The translations under genes were made by a program, and so were the position numbers. This document shows positions 56,848 to 64,000 of a stretch of 64,000 nt of DNA, piece after piece. The DNA is taken from NCBI RefSeq assembly GCF_025643255.1, contig NZ_CP087112.1, forward strand, positions 310,001 through 374,000, in the 5' to 3' direction. The notes beneath the pieces are model-generated. The model saw only the letters and a program-made list of their open reading frames with translations, had not been told where the DNA came from and made no database searches. The DNA is from Halomonas sp. 7T (GTDB lineage Bacteria; Pseudomonadota; Gammaproteobacteria; Pseudomonadales; Halomonadaceae). Position 1 is the first letter of the stretch; every line of letters begins with the position of its first letter.

Positions 56848-59625
56848 ATGCAAGAGAATAATTCAACCGAAACTTCCTACACCGCCCTGGGTTTTTATCA
56901 CAAAATTTCCCAACTTCGTGCTGATACCTGGAATGAGCTTAAGCGTGATCTGGGTATTTTGATGCGCCTTAAAGAAGAGGATCGCGCCAAGAACTTGATT
57001 AAAGCTATCGACATCAAGTTGACACGCTTAGAAATTATTGAGGATTACCACGCATTTCCATCCAAAGAGGATTTTCGCCACCTTTGGACGCTATTTAATC
57101 GCGGCGAATATGCGCTGCTGGATAAAGTTGTTAAGCGTTTAGTAAGAGCCTTGATCAGTGAGTCTTATCGTCGACGACATGTGGATCTCTCTGAGACAGA
57201 TGCCGGTGCTGAAGACATGGAGGCACTGGACGCGCTTAATCAACTTCGCCGCGGGCATCCGGCTTCCAATAGCTCGGCGCAACCTTACTTTGAACTGCTG
57301 ATCGTAGATAATCTTTCTAACCAAGAAGAAGACGTGGTACGTGAAGCATTTCACAACATGCGTCGCCCTGAAGATCGCTTTGTTTACGATGTTGTAACGG
57401 TAAAAAGCTTTGAAGATGCGTTGATTGCCGTATTGGTGAATCCTAATATACAGGCATGCCTGATTCGCTACGAGTTTCCGTACAAGTCCAAGTATAACCT
57501 CAGTGCTTTGCGTAATTATCTAGAAGGTCTCTCAGAAAATGAGCTGGAGCACCATAGCGAAGCTGAGCGCAGTATTCTGCTGAGTTCGATGATTCATGAG
57601 CTGCGCCCAGAAATTGATCAATTTCTAGTGACGAGTGGTGATGTTGAAGCCACGGCAAGCCGAGATATTAAGCACTTCAACCGTATTTTCTACCGTGAAA
57701 CGGACTATATCGAGCAGCATCATACGATTCTACGCGCCATTGATAATCGCTATCGCACACCGTTTTTTGATGCTCTGCGTGAATACAGTAGAAAGCCCAC
57801 TGGGGTGTTTCATGCCATGCCCATTTCCAGGGGCAAGTCGGTGACTCGATCCCACTGGGCAGGGCACATGATCGACTTCTACGGCATTAATATTTTTCTG
57901 GCAGAAACATCAGCAACATCGGGGGGGCTAGACTCGCTGTTGCAACCGTTCGGGCCAATCAAGAAGGCTCAAGAGTACGCTGCCCGAGCCTTTGGAGCTC
58001 GTCGTAGTTTCTTTGTAACCAATGGCACGTCCACGGCTAATAAAATTGTGGTACAGGCGCTTATTAAGCCGCGAGACATTGTGCTGATCGACCGTGACTG
58101 TCACAAATCGCATCATTACGGCATGGTGTTAGCCGGTGCACATGTCAGTTATCTAGACTCCTATCCACTTGATGACTATTCCATGTACGGTGCGGTGCCG
58201 CTGCATGAAATAAAGAAAACGCTGCTCGCCTACAAGCGCTCCGGCGAACTTCACAAGGTGAAGATGTTGTTGCTGACCAACTGCACCTTCGATGGCATTG
58301 TGTATAACGTGCGCCGGGTGATGGAAGAGTGCTTGGCGATTAAACCAGATCTGGTTTTTCTTTGGGATGAAGCATGGTTTGCCTTCGCTGGTTTTAACCC
58401 GACGTATCGGCCACGTACCGCCATGAATGCGGCACGGACGTTGCGAGATCGTTACCGCAGTGAGAGTTATCGGGAAGAGTATGCGGCTTGGAAAGCCGAG
58501 TTCGATAAGCTCGATCCAGAAGATGACGCTACATGGCTTGACCAGCGATTGATGCCCGACCCGGATGAAGTACGTATTCGCACTTATGCGACTCACTCAA
58601 CCCACAAAACGCTGACCTCGTTACGCCAAGGCTCAATGATTCACGTGTGGGATCAAGATTTTCGTCAGAAAGTGGAGGCTTCTTTCCATGAAGCCTACAT
58701 GACTCACACTTCTACTTCGCCCAATTATCAGATTGTGGCATCGCTGGATGTGGGAAGAATGCAGGCGGAAATGGAAGGGTTCGAACTGGTGCATGCTCAG
58801 GTAGAAACGGCGCTTTCGTTACGCGAACAGCTTTACACCCATCCCTTGCTGCAGAAGTATTTCCGCGTATTGAAGAATAGCGACATGGTGCCCGAAGCCT
58901 ATAGAGAGTCGGGTGTCGAGTCCTATTTTGACCCTGTGACGGGCTGGAACAAAATGGAGGAAGCCTGGGCGCGAGACGAGTTTGTTGTTGATCCTTCACG
59001 TGTCACGATTGCCATCGGCAATACTGGTGTTGATGGCGATACATTCAAAAATGAATACCTGATGAATAAGTACGGTATTCAAATTAACAAAACGTCCCGC
59101 AACACCGTACTGTTTATGACCAATATCGGTACTACACGGGGTTCTATTGCCTACCTGCTGGATGTGCTGATCAAATTGGCGAAAGAGTTCGAATATCGCT
59201 TGGAAGACAGTAGCCGCCCTGAACGCAAGATTATCGAGAACCAGGTGCACTCGCTGAATCATGATTTGCCGCCCCTGCCTGACTTCAGTCGTTTCCACGA
59301 TGCCTTCCGGCCGAATCCCGATACGCCTCAGGGCGATATTCGCTGTGCTTACTTTTTAAGTTACGACGAAGAGAATACTGAATACTTACGCTTCGATAAT
59401 GGTAAGTTGCAGGCGCAGATGCGTGCTGGTCGCGATGTTGTATCGGCAAGTTTTGTCATCCCTTATCCGCCAGGATTTCCGGTATTGGTACCAGGGCAGG
59501 TCATCAGCGAAGAAATCTTATCGTTTCTTCAGGCGCTGGATGTCACTGAGATCCATGGCTACCGGCCGGAGTTAGGACTAGTGGTATTTACTGAGGAAGC
59601 CTTGATTAACCCCGCAGCAGGTTAA
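56848..59625 (+). CDS. Long Orn/Lys/Arg decarboxylase-like PLP enzyme
   Basis: This is a fold-type I PLP enzyme of the Orn/Lys/Arg decarboxylase group, with about 925 residues against about 710-760 for LdcI, SpeC or AdiA. The extra length is an N-terminal helical region of roughly 130 residues before the usual wing-like domain (YFELLIVDNLSN). The PLP region has FVTNGTSTANKIV, DRDCHKSHHYG, FLWDEAWFA, and the PLP lysine Lys587 in ATHSTHKTLTSL, followed by MIHVW. A C-terminal domain ends in GYRPELG. I prefer ATG 56848; GTG 56806 or ATG 56836 are alternatives. It is the last gene of the cassette. Substrate and reaction are unproven. Confidence 0.85.
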   Translation: MQENNSTETSYTALGFYHKISQLRADTWNELKRDLGILMRLKEEDRAKNLIKAIDIKLTRLEIIEDYHAFPSKEDFRHLWTLFNRGEYALLDKVVKRLVRALISESYRRRHVDLSETDAGAEDMEALDALNQLRRGHPASNSSAQPYFELLIVDNLSNQEEDVVREAFHNMRRPEDRFVYDVVTVKSFEDALIAVLVNPNIQACLIRYEFPYKSKYNLSALRNYLEGLSENELEHHSEAERSILLSSMIHELRPEIDQFLVTSGDVEATASRDIKHFNRIFYRETDYIEQHHTILRAIDNRYRTPFFDALREYSRKPTGVFHAMPISRGKSVTRSHWAGHMIDFYGINIFLAETSATSGGLDSLLQPFGPIKKAQEYAARAFGARRSFFVTNGTSTANKIVVQALIKPRDIVLIDRDCHKSHHYGMVLAGAHVSYLDSYPLDDYSMYGAVPLHEIKKTLLAYKRSGELHKVKMLLLTNCTFDGIVYNVRRVMEECLAIKPDLVFLWDEAWFAFAGFNPTYRPRTAMNAARTLRDRYRSESYREEYAAWKAEFDKLDPEDDATWLDQRLMPDPDEVRIRTYATHSTHKTLTSLRQGSMIHVWDQDFRQKVEASFHEAYMTHTSTSPNYQIVASLDVGRMQAEMEGFELVHAQVETALSLREQLYTHPLLQKYFRVLKNSDMVPEAYRESGVESYFDPVTGWNKMEEAWARDEFVVDPSRVTIAIGNTGVDGDTFKNEYLMNKYGIQINKTSRNTVLFMTNIGTTRGSIAYLLDVLIKLAKEFEYRLEDSSRPERKIIENQVHSLNHDLPPLPDFSRFHDAFRPNPDTPQGDIRCAYFLSYDEENTEYLRFDNGKLQAQMRAGRDVVSASFVIPYPPGFPVLVPGQVISEEILSFLQALDVTEIHGYRPELGLVVFTEEALINPAAG

Positions 59626-59686
59626 ATGCAGCAGATTAAATAGAGGCCTGCCAAAAAAAAGCACTGTAAAGATAGCTTTCACAAAA

Positions 59687-59713
59687 AAAGCGCCGGAATT
59701 ATCCGGCGCTTTC
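59687..59713. terminator. Terminator after the PLP enzyme gene
   Basis: AAAGCGCCGGA (59687-59697) and TCCGGCGCTTT (59702-59712) form an 11 bp perfect stem with an ATTA loop, with an A run on the left and TTTC on the right. It separates the cassette from doeC. Confidence 0.85.
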
Positions 59714-59756
59714 AAAAACACTTCGTGACCACTCTCCCTTACTCTATGGACATCGA

Positions 59757-59784
59757 ATCAGCTCGGCTGTTAAGCCGAGCGATT
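59757..59784 (+). promoter_or_regulatory. Hairpin in the doeC leader
   Basis: GCTCGGCT (59761-59768) and AGCCGAGC (59773-59780) form an 8 bp stem with a GTTA loop; flanking AATC and GATT can extend it. A stretch of six T residues comes 8 bases later. It lies about 57 bases upstream of doeC and may be a leftover terminator, an attenuator or an operator. Confidence 0.5.
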
Positions 59785-59840
59785 CATCTTTTTTATCACG
59801 GTTTGTTGCCCGCTTTTGGCTGCAACCTGGGGAGGTGCCC

Positions 59841-61337
59841 ATGACCACATTATCGACCACGCTTGCGAAACGCCTGGAAGATCCACGCCTTTTCCGGCAG
59901 TACGCCTACGTAGACGGAAAGTGGACCCATGGCGAAGGCGGCCGCGAAGAAGCGGTGTATGACCCCGCGACTAACGAAGCCATTGGGCATATCCCGCTGC
60001 TGGAAGCCAGCCAAATAACCGCGGCGGTAGATGCTGCAGAAGAGGCGTTTACACATTGGCGTGCCTTACGTGCTGATGAGCGCTGCGAACGGCTGCTTGC
60101 TTGGTACGATCTCATCCAAGCGAATCGCGAAGACCTAGCGACCATCATGACTCTGGAACAGGGCAAGCCGTTGCCCGACGCCCGTGGTGAGGTGCAGTAT
60201 GGCGCGAGCTTTGTGCGTTGGTTTGCCGAAGAGGGCAAACGCACCTATGGCGAGACCATTCCCAGCCACATTCCCAATGCATCGCTTGGCACCATTAAAG
60301 AGCCGGTGGGGATCGCCGCGATGATTACGCCCTGGAACTTCCCACTGGCGATGATTACCCGCAAAGCTGCCGCAGCGCTTGCCGCCGGCTGCCCGGTAAT
60401 CGTCAAACCTGCCAATGAAACGCCGTTTTCAGCGCTGGCGCTCGCTGAGCTGGCTGAGCGTGCGGGGATTCCGGCAGGAATTTTTAACGTCGTGCTGGGC
60501 GAGCCTGCTGAAGTTTCCAAGATTCTGTGCAGCGAGCCGCGTATTCGTGCGCTGTCGTTCACCGGCTCCACCCGCGTGGGCCGTCTGCTGATTGAGCAGA
60601 GTGCAAACACCGTTAAGCGCCTCTCGCTTGAACTAGGCGGCAATGCGCCGTTTATCGTTGGACCGGATATGGATCCTAAAGAGGCGGCTTTCGCGGCTAT
60701 CGACGCCAAATTCCAGACTGCCGGGCAGGATTGCCTGGCCGCTAACCGCATTCTGGTTCACGAGTCGATTCACGATGAGTTCGTTGAATATTTCAAAGAG
60801 CGCATGGCGGCCCTCACCGTGGGGAATGGCTTACAGAGCGAAATTGACCTTGGCCCGCTCATTCACCGCCAAGCGGTTGAAAAAGCAGCCGCCATTGTTG
60901 ATGACGCTATTTCCAAAGGCGCCACCGTCAGCGGCGGCGATCAAAGCCAAGCGCCCGGCGAGAACTTCTTTATGCCCGTCATGCTGACAGGTGTAACGCC
61001 GCAAATGAAAGTATGGCGGGAAGAGAACTTTGCGCCTGTCGCCGGTATTACCGCTTACAGCACCGATGACGAAGTGATCGAGATGGCCAACGACACCGAG
61101 TACGGCTTGGCAGCGTATATTTACACTCACGATATCCGTCGTATTTGGAAGCTGATGCGCGCGCTGGAGTACGGCATGGTCAGCGTCAACTCCGTGAAGA
61201 TGACCGGCCCGCCGGTGCCCTTCGGCGGCGTCAAACAGTCAGGCCTTGGCCGTGAAGGCGGCGCGACGGGTATCGATGAATACCTGGAAACGAAGTACTA
61301 CTGCCTGGGGGCGCTGGGTTCCGTATCGGGTAGCTAG
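59841..61337 (+). CDS. doeC: Aldehyde dehydrogenase DoeC (aspartate-semialdehyde dehydrogenase of ectoine catabolism)
   Basis: DoeC oxidises L-aspartate-beta-semialdehyde, made by DoeD, to aspartate with NAD(P)+. From ATG 59841 the product is 498 aa of the succinate-semialdehyde dehydrogenase-like ALDH family. It shows MITPWNFPLAMITRK, FTGSTRVGR, the general base Glu264 in LSLELGGNAP, and the nucleophile Cys298 in AGQDCLAANR. The GGGGAGG SD favours 59841 over the GTG at 59835. By sequence alone it could be called a succinate-semialdehyde dehydrogenase; the doe context decides. It starts a unit separate from doeABX and the cassette. Confidence 0.9.
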   Translation: MTTLSTTLAKRLEDPRLFRQYAYVDGKWTHGEGGREEAVYDPATNEAIGHIPLLEASQITAAVDAAEEAFTHWRALRADERCERLLAWYDLIQANREDLATIMTLEQGKPLPDARGEVQYGASFVRWFAEEGKRTYGETIPSHIPNASLGTIKEPVGIAAMITPWNFPLAMITRKAAAALAAGCPVIVKPANETPFSALALAELAERAGIPAGIFNVVLGEPAEVSKILCSEPRIRALSFTGSTRVGRLLIEQSANTVKRLSLELGGNAPFIVGPDMDPKEAAFAAIDAKFQTAGQDCLAANRILVHESIHDEFVEYFKERMAALTVGNGLQSEIDLGPLIHRQAVEKAAAIVDDAISKGATVSGGDQSQAPGENFFMPVMLTGVTPQMKVWREENFAPVAGITAYSTDDEVIEMANDTEYGLAAYIYTHDIRRIWKLMRALEYGMVSVNSVKMTGPPVPFGGVKQSGLGREGGATGIDEYLETKYYCLGALGSVSGS

Positions 61338-61373
61338 TGATTGTTCAAAAAAGAACCTGCTAATTTAAAATAC

Positions 61374-61392
61374 CCTCCCCGCTATGGGGAGG
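61374..61392 (+). repeat. Intercistronic hairpin between doeC and doeD
   Basis: CCTCCCC (61374-61380) and GGGGAGG (61386-61392) form a 7 bp GC-rich stem with a GCTAT loop, followed by TTTAT. It is 22 bases before the doeD start. It may be a partial terminator or a processing and stability element. Confidence 0.6.
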
Positions 61393-61414
61393 TTTATCGT
61401 ACAGAGAGAACGCT

Positions 61415-62848
61415 ATGAGCTTGCATCAGGATTTGATCGAACGCGACCGTAAAGTCACTTTTCACGCCTCAACCCACCTACGCGATTTCGCCCATGGCGA
61501 TTCGCCGGGCCGCGTGATTACCGGTGGTAAAGGTATCAATATCGTGGATAAAGATGGCCGTGAATTTATCGACGGCTTTGCCGGCCTGTACTGCGTCAAT
61601 ATCGGCTACGGGCGGACGGAAGTAGCGGAAGCAATCTATAAGCAGGCCCTAGAACTGTCTTACTACCACACCTACGTGGGCCACTCTAACGAGCCGCAGA
61701 TTGAGCTTTCAGAGCGCATTCTGAAGATCGCGGGCATGAACATGTCCAAGGTCTACTACGGCATGTCCGGCTCAGACGCCAACGAAACCCAGCTCAAAAT
61801 TGTGCGCTACTACAACAACGTACTGGGCCGCCCGCAGAAGAAAAAAGTTATCTCGCGCATGCGCGGCTACCACGGTTCCGGCATTGCCTCTGGCTCATTA
61901 ACCGGCCTTAAAGCGTTTCATGATCACTTTGATCTGCCAATCGACACTATTCGTCACACCGAAGCGCCGCACTACTACCTGCGCGCTGCTGAGCAGCACG
62001 GCATGACGGAGCTTGAGTTCTCAGCCCACTGCGCCGGGAAGCTGGAAACGATGATTTTGGAAGAAGGCCCGGACACCGTTGCCGCCTTTATCGGTGAGCC
62101 TGTGCTCGGCACGGGTGGCATTGTGCCGCCGCCGGAAGGCTACTGGGAAGCGATTCAGCCGGTACTGGAAAAATACGACGTGCTGTTGATTGCTGACGAA
62201 GTGGTGTGTGGCTTTGGCCGCACCGGCTCTGACTTTGGCAGCCACCACTACAACATGAAGCCTGATCTGGTCACCATCGCCAAAGGCCTGACCAGCGCGT
62301 ACCAGCCGCTGTCGGGTGTAATTGTTGGCGATAAAGTGTGGAAAGTGCTGGAGCAGGGCACCGGTGAGTTTGGCCCCATCGGCCACGGCTGGACCTACTC
62401 AGGCCACGCCCTAGGCTGTGCGGCGGGCCTTGCCAACCTGGATATCATCGAGCGTGAAAACCTCGTGGGCAACGCGGCGGAAACCGGTGCTTACTTCCAG
62501 CAGCAGCTTAAAGCCAACTTTGAAAGCCATCCGCTGCTGGGTGACGTGCGCGGCGTTGGCCTGATGGCCGCGCTGGAGTTCTCACCAGACGCCAAGCAGC
62601 GCCTGCACTTCGACCCCGCTCTGAAAGTTGGCCCGCGGGTGGCGGCAGCGGCGATGGAAGAGAACCTGATTGCCCGCGCCATGCCCCAAGGCGATATTCT
62701 TGGCTTTGCGCCGCCGCTCACCATCAATCGTGGAGAAGTAGATGAAATGATAGGCCGTGCCAAACGTGCCATTGATCGTGTCACCGATGAGTTGGTGCGC
62801 TCTGGCGACCTGAAAACGGGTCAACAGGAAGCGGCCTTGACGATTTAA
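61415..62848 (+). CDS. doeD: L-2,4-diaminobutyrate transaminase DoeD
   Basis: DoeD removes the 4-amino group of diaminobutyrate to give aspartate semialdehyde. The 477 aa class III aminotransferase has GMSGSDANETQLK, RGYHGSGIASGSLTG, the PLP-ring aspartate Asp261 in IADEVVCGFGRTG, and the PLP lysine Lys290 in VTIAKGLTSAYQPL. It is of the same fold as EctB, which runs the reverse reaction in ectoine synthesis, but no ectABC genes are present here. AGAGAG lies upstream of the ATG. A clear terminator follows. Confidence 0.92.
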   Translation: MSLHQDLIERDRKVTFHASTHLRDFAHGDSPGRVITGGKGINIVDKDGREFIDGFAGLYCVNIGYGRTEVAEAIYKQALELSYYHTYVGHSNEPQIELSERILKIAGMNMSKVYYGMSGSDANETQLKIVRYYNNVLGRPQKKKVISRMRGYHGSGIASGSLTGLKAFHDHFDLPIDTIRHTEAPHYYLRAAEQHGMTELEFSAHCAGKLETMILEEGPDTVAAFIGEPVLGTGGIVPPPEGYWEAIQPVLEKYDVLLIADEVVCGFGRTGSDFGSHHYNMKPDLVTIAKGLTSAYQPLSGVIVGDKVWKVLEQGTGEFGPIGHGWTYSGHALGCAAGLANLDIIERENLVGNAAETGAYFQQQLKANFESHPLLGDVRGVGLMAALEFSPDAKQRLHFDPALKVGPRVAAAAMEENLIARAMPQGDILGFAPPLTINRGEVDEMIGRAKRAIDRVTDELVRSGDLKTGQQEAALTI

Positions 62849-62866
62849 TAGCGCTTAATGCTCTCT

Positions 62867-62897
62867 ACGCCGCTGCCAATATCGCAGCGGCGTTTTT
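62867..62897 (+). terminator. Terminator of doeCD
   Basis: ACGCCGCTGC (62867-62876) and GCAGCGGCGT (62884-62893) pair perfectly with a 7-base loop and are followed by a T run. Confidence 0.92.
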
Positions 62898-62979
62898 GTT
62901 TTTGATGGGGGCAGCTATGCTAAATGCATGAGATTGCCTATCTCCAACGATTTTTCAGCCCACTAGACCAGGAGTGATC

Positions 62980-63657
62980 ATGCAACCGGTACTTGCCTTT
63001 GATGTATATGGCACGCTGATTGATACCCATGGCGTTACCATTGAGCTGGAGCGTAGGTTGCGCGACGCTCAGCAGGCGGGTGAGTTCGCTAAACGCTGGC
63101 GGGAGAAGCAGCTTGAATACAGCTTTCGCCATGGGTTGATGGGTGCCTACGTACCGTTTTCGGAGTGTACCCGAGAAGCGCTTGTATTTACCGACCGCGC
63201 GATGCAAACCGGTCTTTCTGATCATGATCAAGACCACTTAATGGCCGTGTATGCCGAATTACCCGCATTTCCTGATGTGGTGCCTGCCCTTGATCAACTT
63301 CGCGATGCCGGTATTCGCTGTGTGGCATTTTCCAATGGCACCCAAGAGGCCGTCACTAAACTGCTTGCTCGGGCAGGCGTGGAGAGCCACATGGACGCTG
63401 TCGTCAGCGTCGATGACGTAAAACGCTTCAAGCCTGATCCTGCAGTTTACGCCTATTTACGCAGCCGGCTAGAGGTCCGGCCAGAGCATACCTGGCTGAT
63501 TTCCAGCAACCCCTTTGACGTGATTGGGGCCATTCATGGAGGGCTGCGCAGTGCCTGGATAAGGCGTCAAGCTGACGCGCCATTTGATCCATGGGGTGGG
63601 GAGCCCGATATGACCGTCGCTGATCTTGAAATTTTCGCCGACCGTTTACTCAAATAA
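62980..63657 (+). CDS. Haloacid dehalogenase type II-like HAD hydrolase
   Basis: This roughly 225 aa HAD-superfamily protein of the L-2-haloacid dehalogenase type has nucleophile Asp8 in LAFDVYGTLID, FSNGTQEAV for motif II, KRFKPDPAVY supplying the motif III lysine, and SSNPFDVIGA with the motif IV acidic residue. True substrate may be a haloacid or a phosphate ester; the type II layout (SSNxFD) favours dehalogenase. CAGGAG lies 5 bases before ATG 62980, so the GTG at 62974 is rejected. It stands alone after the doeCD terminator. Confidence 0.87.
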   Translation: MQPVLAFDVYGTLIDTHGVTIELERRLRDAQQAGEFAKRWREKQLEYSFRHGLMGAYVPFSECTREALVFTDRAMQTGLSDHDQDHLMAVYAELPAFPDVVPALDQLRDAGIRCVAFSNGTQEAVTKLLARAGVESHMDAVVSVDDVKRFKPDPAVYAYLRSRLEVRPEHTWLISSNPFDVIGAIHGGLRSAWIRRQADAPFDPWGGEPDMTVADLEIFADRLLK

Positions 63658-63682
63658 CCTACCCTAGCGCGAAGGAGATAGT

Positions 63683-64000
63683 ATGCGTTTTACTTACTAC
63701 GCTTTAGCCGCCGCTGCATTAACTCTTGCCCAACCTGCTCTGGCCTCTTCTTCCATGGGGATTGAGCATGTCAACAGTGAGCACTCATTCGAGCAAGTGA
63801 CCGATCAACTAAGCTCGACACTTGCAGAAAAAGGGCTGACGCTGGTCGCCAGCATCGACCATGCTCAAAATGCCGCTAATAACGAGCTATCGTTGCCTGC
63901 CACCACGACGTTTATTTTCGGCAACCCTAATGTTGGCACCCCGATGATGCAGTGCCAGGGCAGCGTTGCGTTAGATTTGCCGCAAAAAATGGTTGTGCGC
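63683..64000 (+). CDS. DUF302 family secreted protein (3' end cut by window edge)
   Basis: An open frame begins at ATG 63683 after GAAGGAGATAGT and runs 106 codons to the window edge. The product starts with a signal peptide (MRFTYYALAAAALTLAQP, cleaved near ALASS) and continues with DUF302 features: FEQVTDQLSSTLAEKGLTLV, a conserved histidine in SIDHAQNA, and FIFGNPNVGTPMMQ. The family is periplasmic and of unknown function. It lies 25 bases after the HAD gene and is probably cotranscribed. The truncation is due to the window. Confidence 0.88.
   Translation, partial: MRFTYYALAAAALTLAQPALASSSMGIEHVNSEHSFEQVTDQLSSTLAEKGLTLVASIDHAQNAANNELSLPATTTFIFGNPNVGTPMMQCQGSVALDLPQKMVVR

Noticed and set aside
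60245..60751. Leftward 168-codon frame opposite doeC
   Set aside because: It is antisense to the conserved ALDH catalytic region; no independent support.
50317..62848. Doe region as a mobile island
   Set aside because: No integrase, transposase, tRNA-end repeat or insertion sequence is visible at either end; only mild composition differences in parts of the cassette.

Overview
The window looks like chromosomal DNA of a moderately halophilic gammaproteobacterium of the Halomonadaceae (Halomonas or a close relative). The inference rests on an ectoine-degradation (doe) cluster, a sodium-pumping oxaloacetate decarboxylase, and gene orders shared with Pseudomonas and relatives (mutS/pncC-recA-recX-alaS-lysC-csrA-tRNAs; ccmABCDEFGHI; smc-zipA-ligA). 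I see no transposase, integrase, phage gene or CRISPR array.

Layout. 1-9.9 kb: DNA repair and translation core, with mutS running leftward off the window edge, then rightward pncC, recA (with a LexA box), recX, alaS, aspartokinase lysC, csrA, and a tRNA-Ser/Arg/Arg transcription unit. 10-14.7 kb: leftward dusC, then the Na+-translocating oxaloacetate decarboxylase oadGAB. 14.8-15.9 kb: leftward yigZ and a small UmuD/LexA-like protein that lacks its catalytic serine but sits behind two LexA-type boxes. 16.1-23.3 kb: complete cytochrome c maturation operon ccmABCDEFGHI. 23.3-31.6 kb: smc, zipA, ligA, yheU. 31.6-37.8 kb: mnmC, a YciI protein, an RNase AM-like PHP protein with yciO, a voltage-gated K+ channel with a zinc ribbon, and a CYTH triphosphatase. 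37.9-43.6 kb: phosphate uptake pair (DUF47/pit), argA, and an OsmC-YcaO fusion. 43.7-50 kb: leftward membrane and metabolic genes (EamA exporter, DUF3422, SpmAB-type protein, lysO, DUF3108, ghrA).

50.3-62.9 kb is the most interesting part. doeA, doeB and doeX (ectoine hydrolase, N-acetyl-diaminobutyrate deacetylase, Lrp-type regulator) are followed not directly by doeC/doeD but by a four-enzyme cassette: a nitrilase-type amidohydrolase, an ATP-grasp ligase, a C45-type self-processing acyltransferase/hydrolase, and a very long (about 925 aa) Orn/Lys/Arg decarboxylase-like PLP enzyme. The cassette begins after a nested palindrome and ends at a strong hairpin terminator. doeC (semialdehyde dehydrogenase) and doeD (diaminobutyrate transaminase) follow as a separate unit. 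DoeA, DoeB, DoeD and DoeC together would turn ectoine into N-acetyl-diaminobutyrate, diaminobutyrate, aspartate semialdehyde and aspartate. The role of the embedded cassette is not known to me and is the best candidate for an undescribed system. The window closes with a HAD dehalogenase-like gene and the start of a DUF302 protein.
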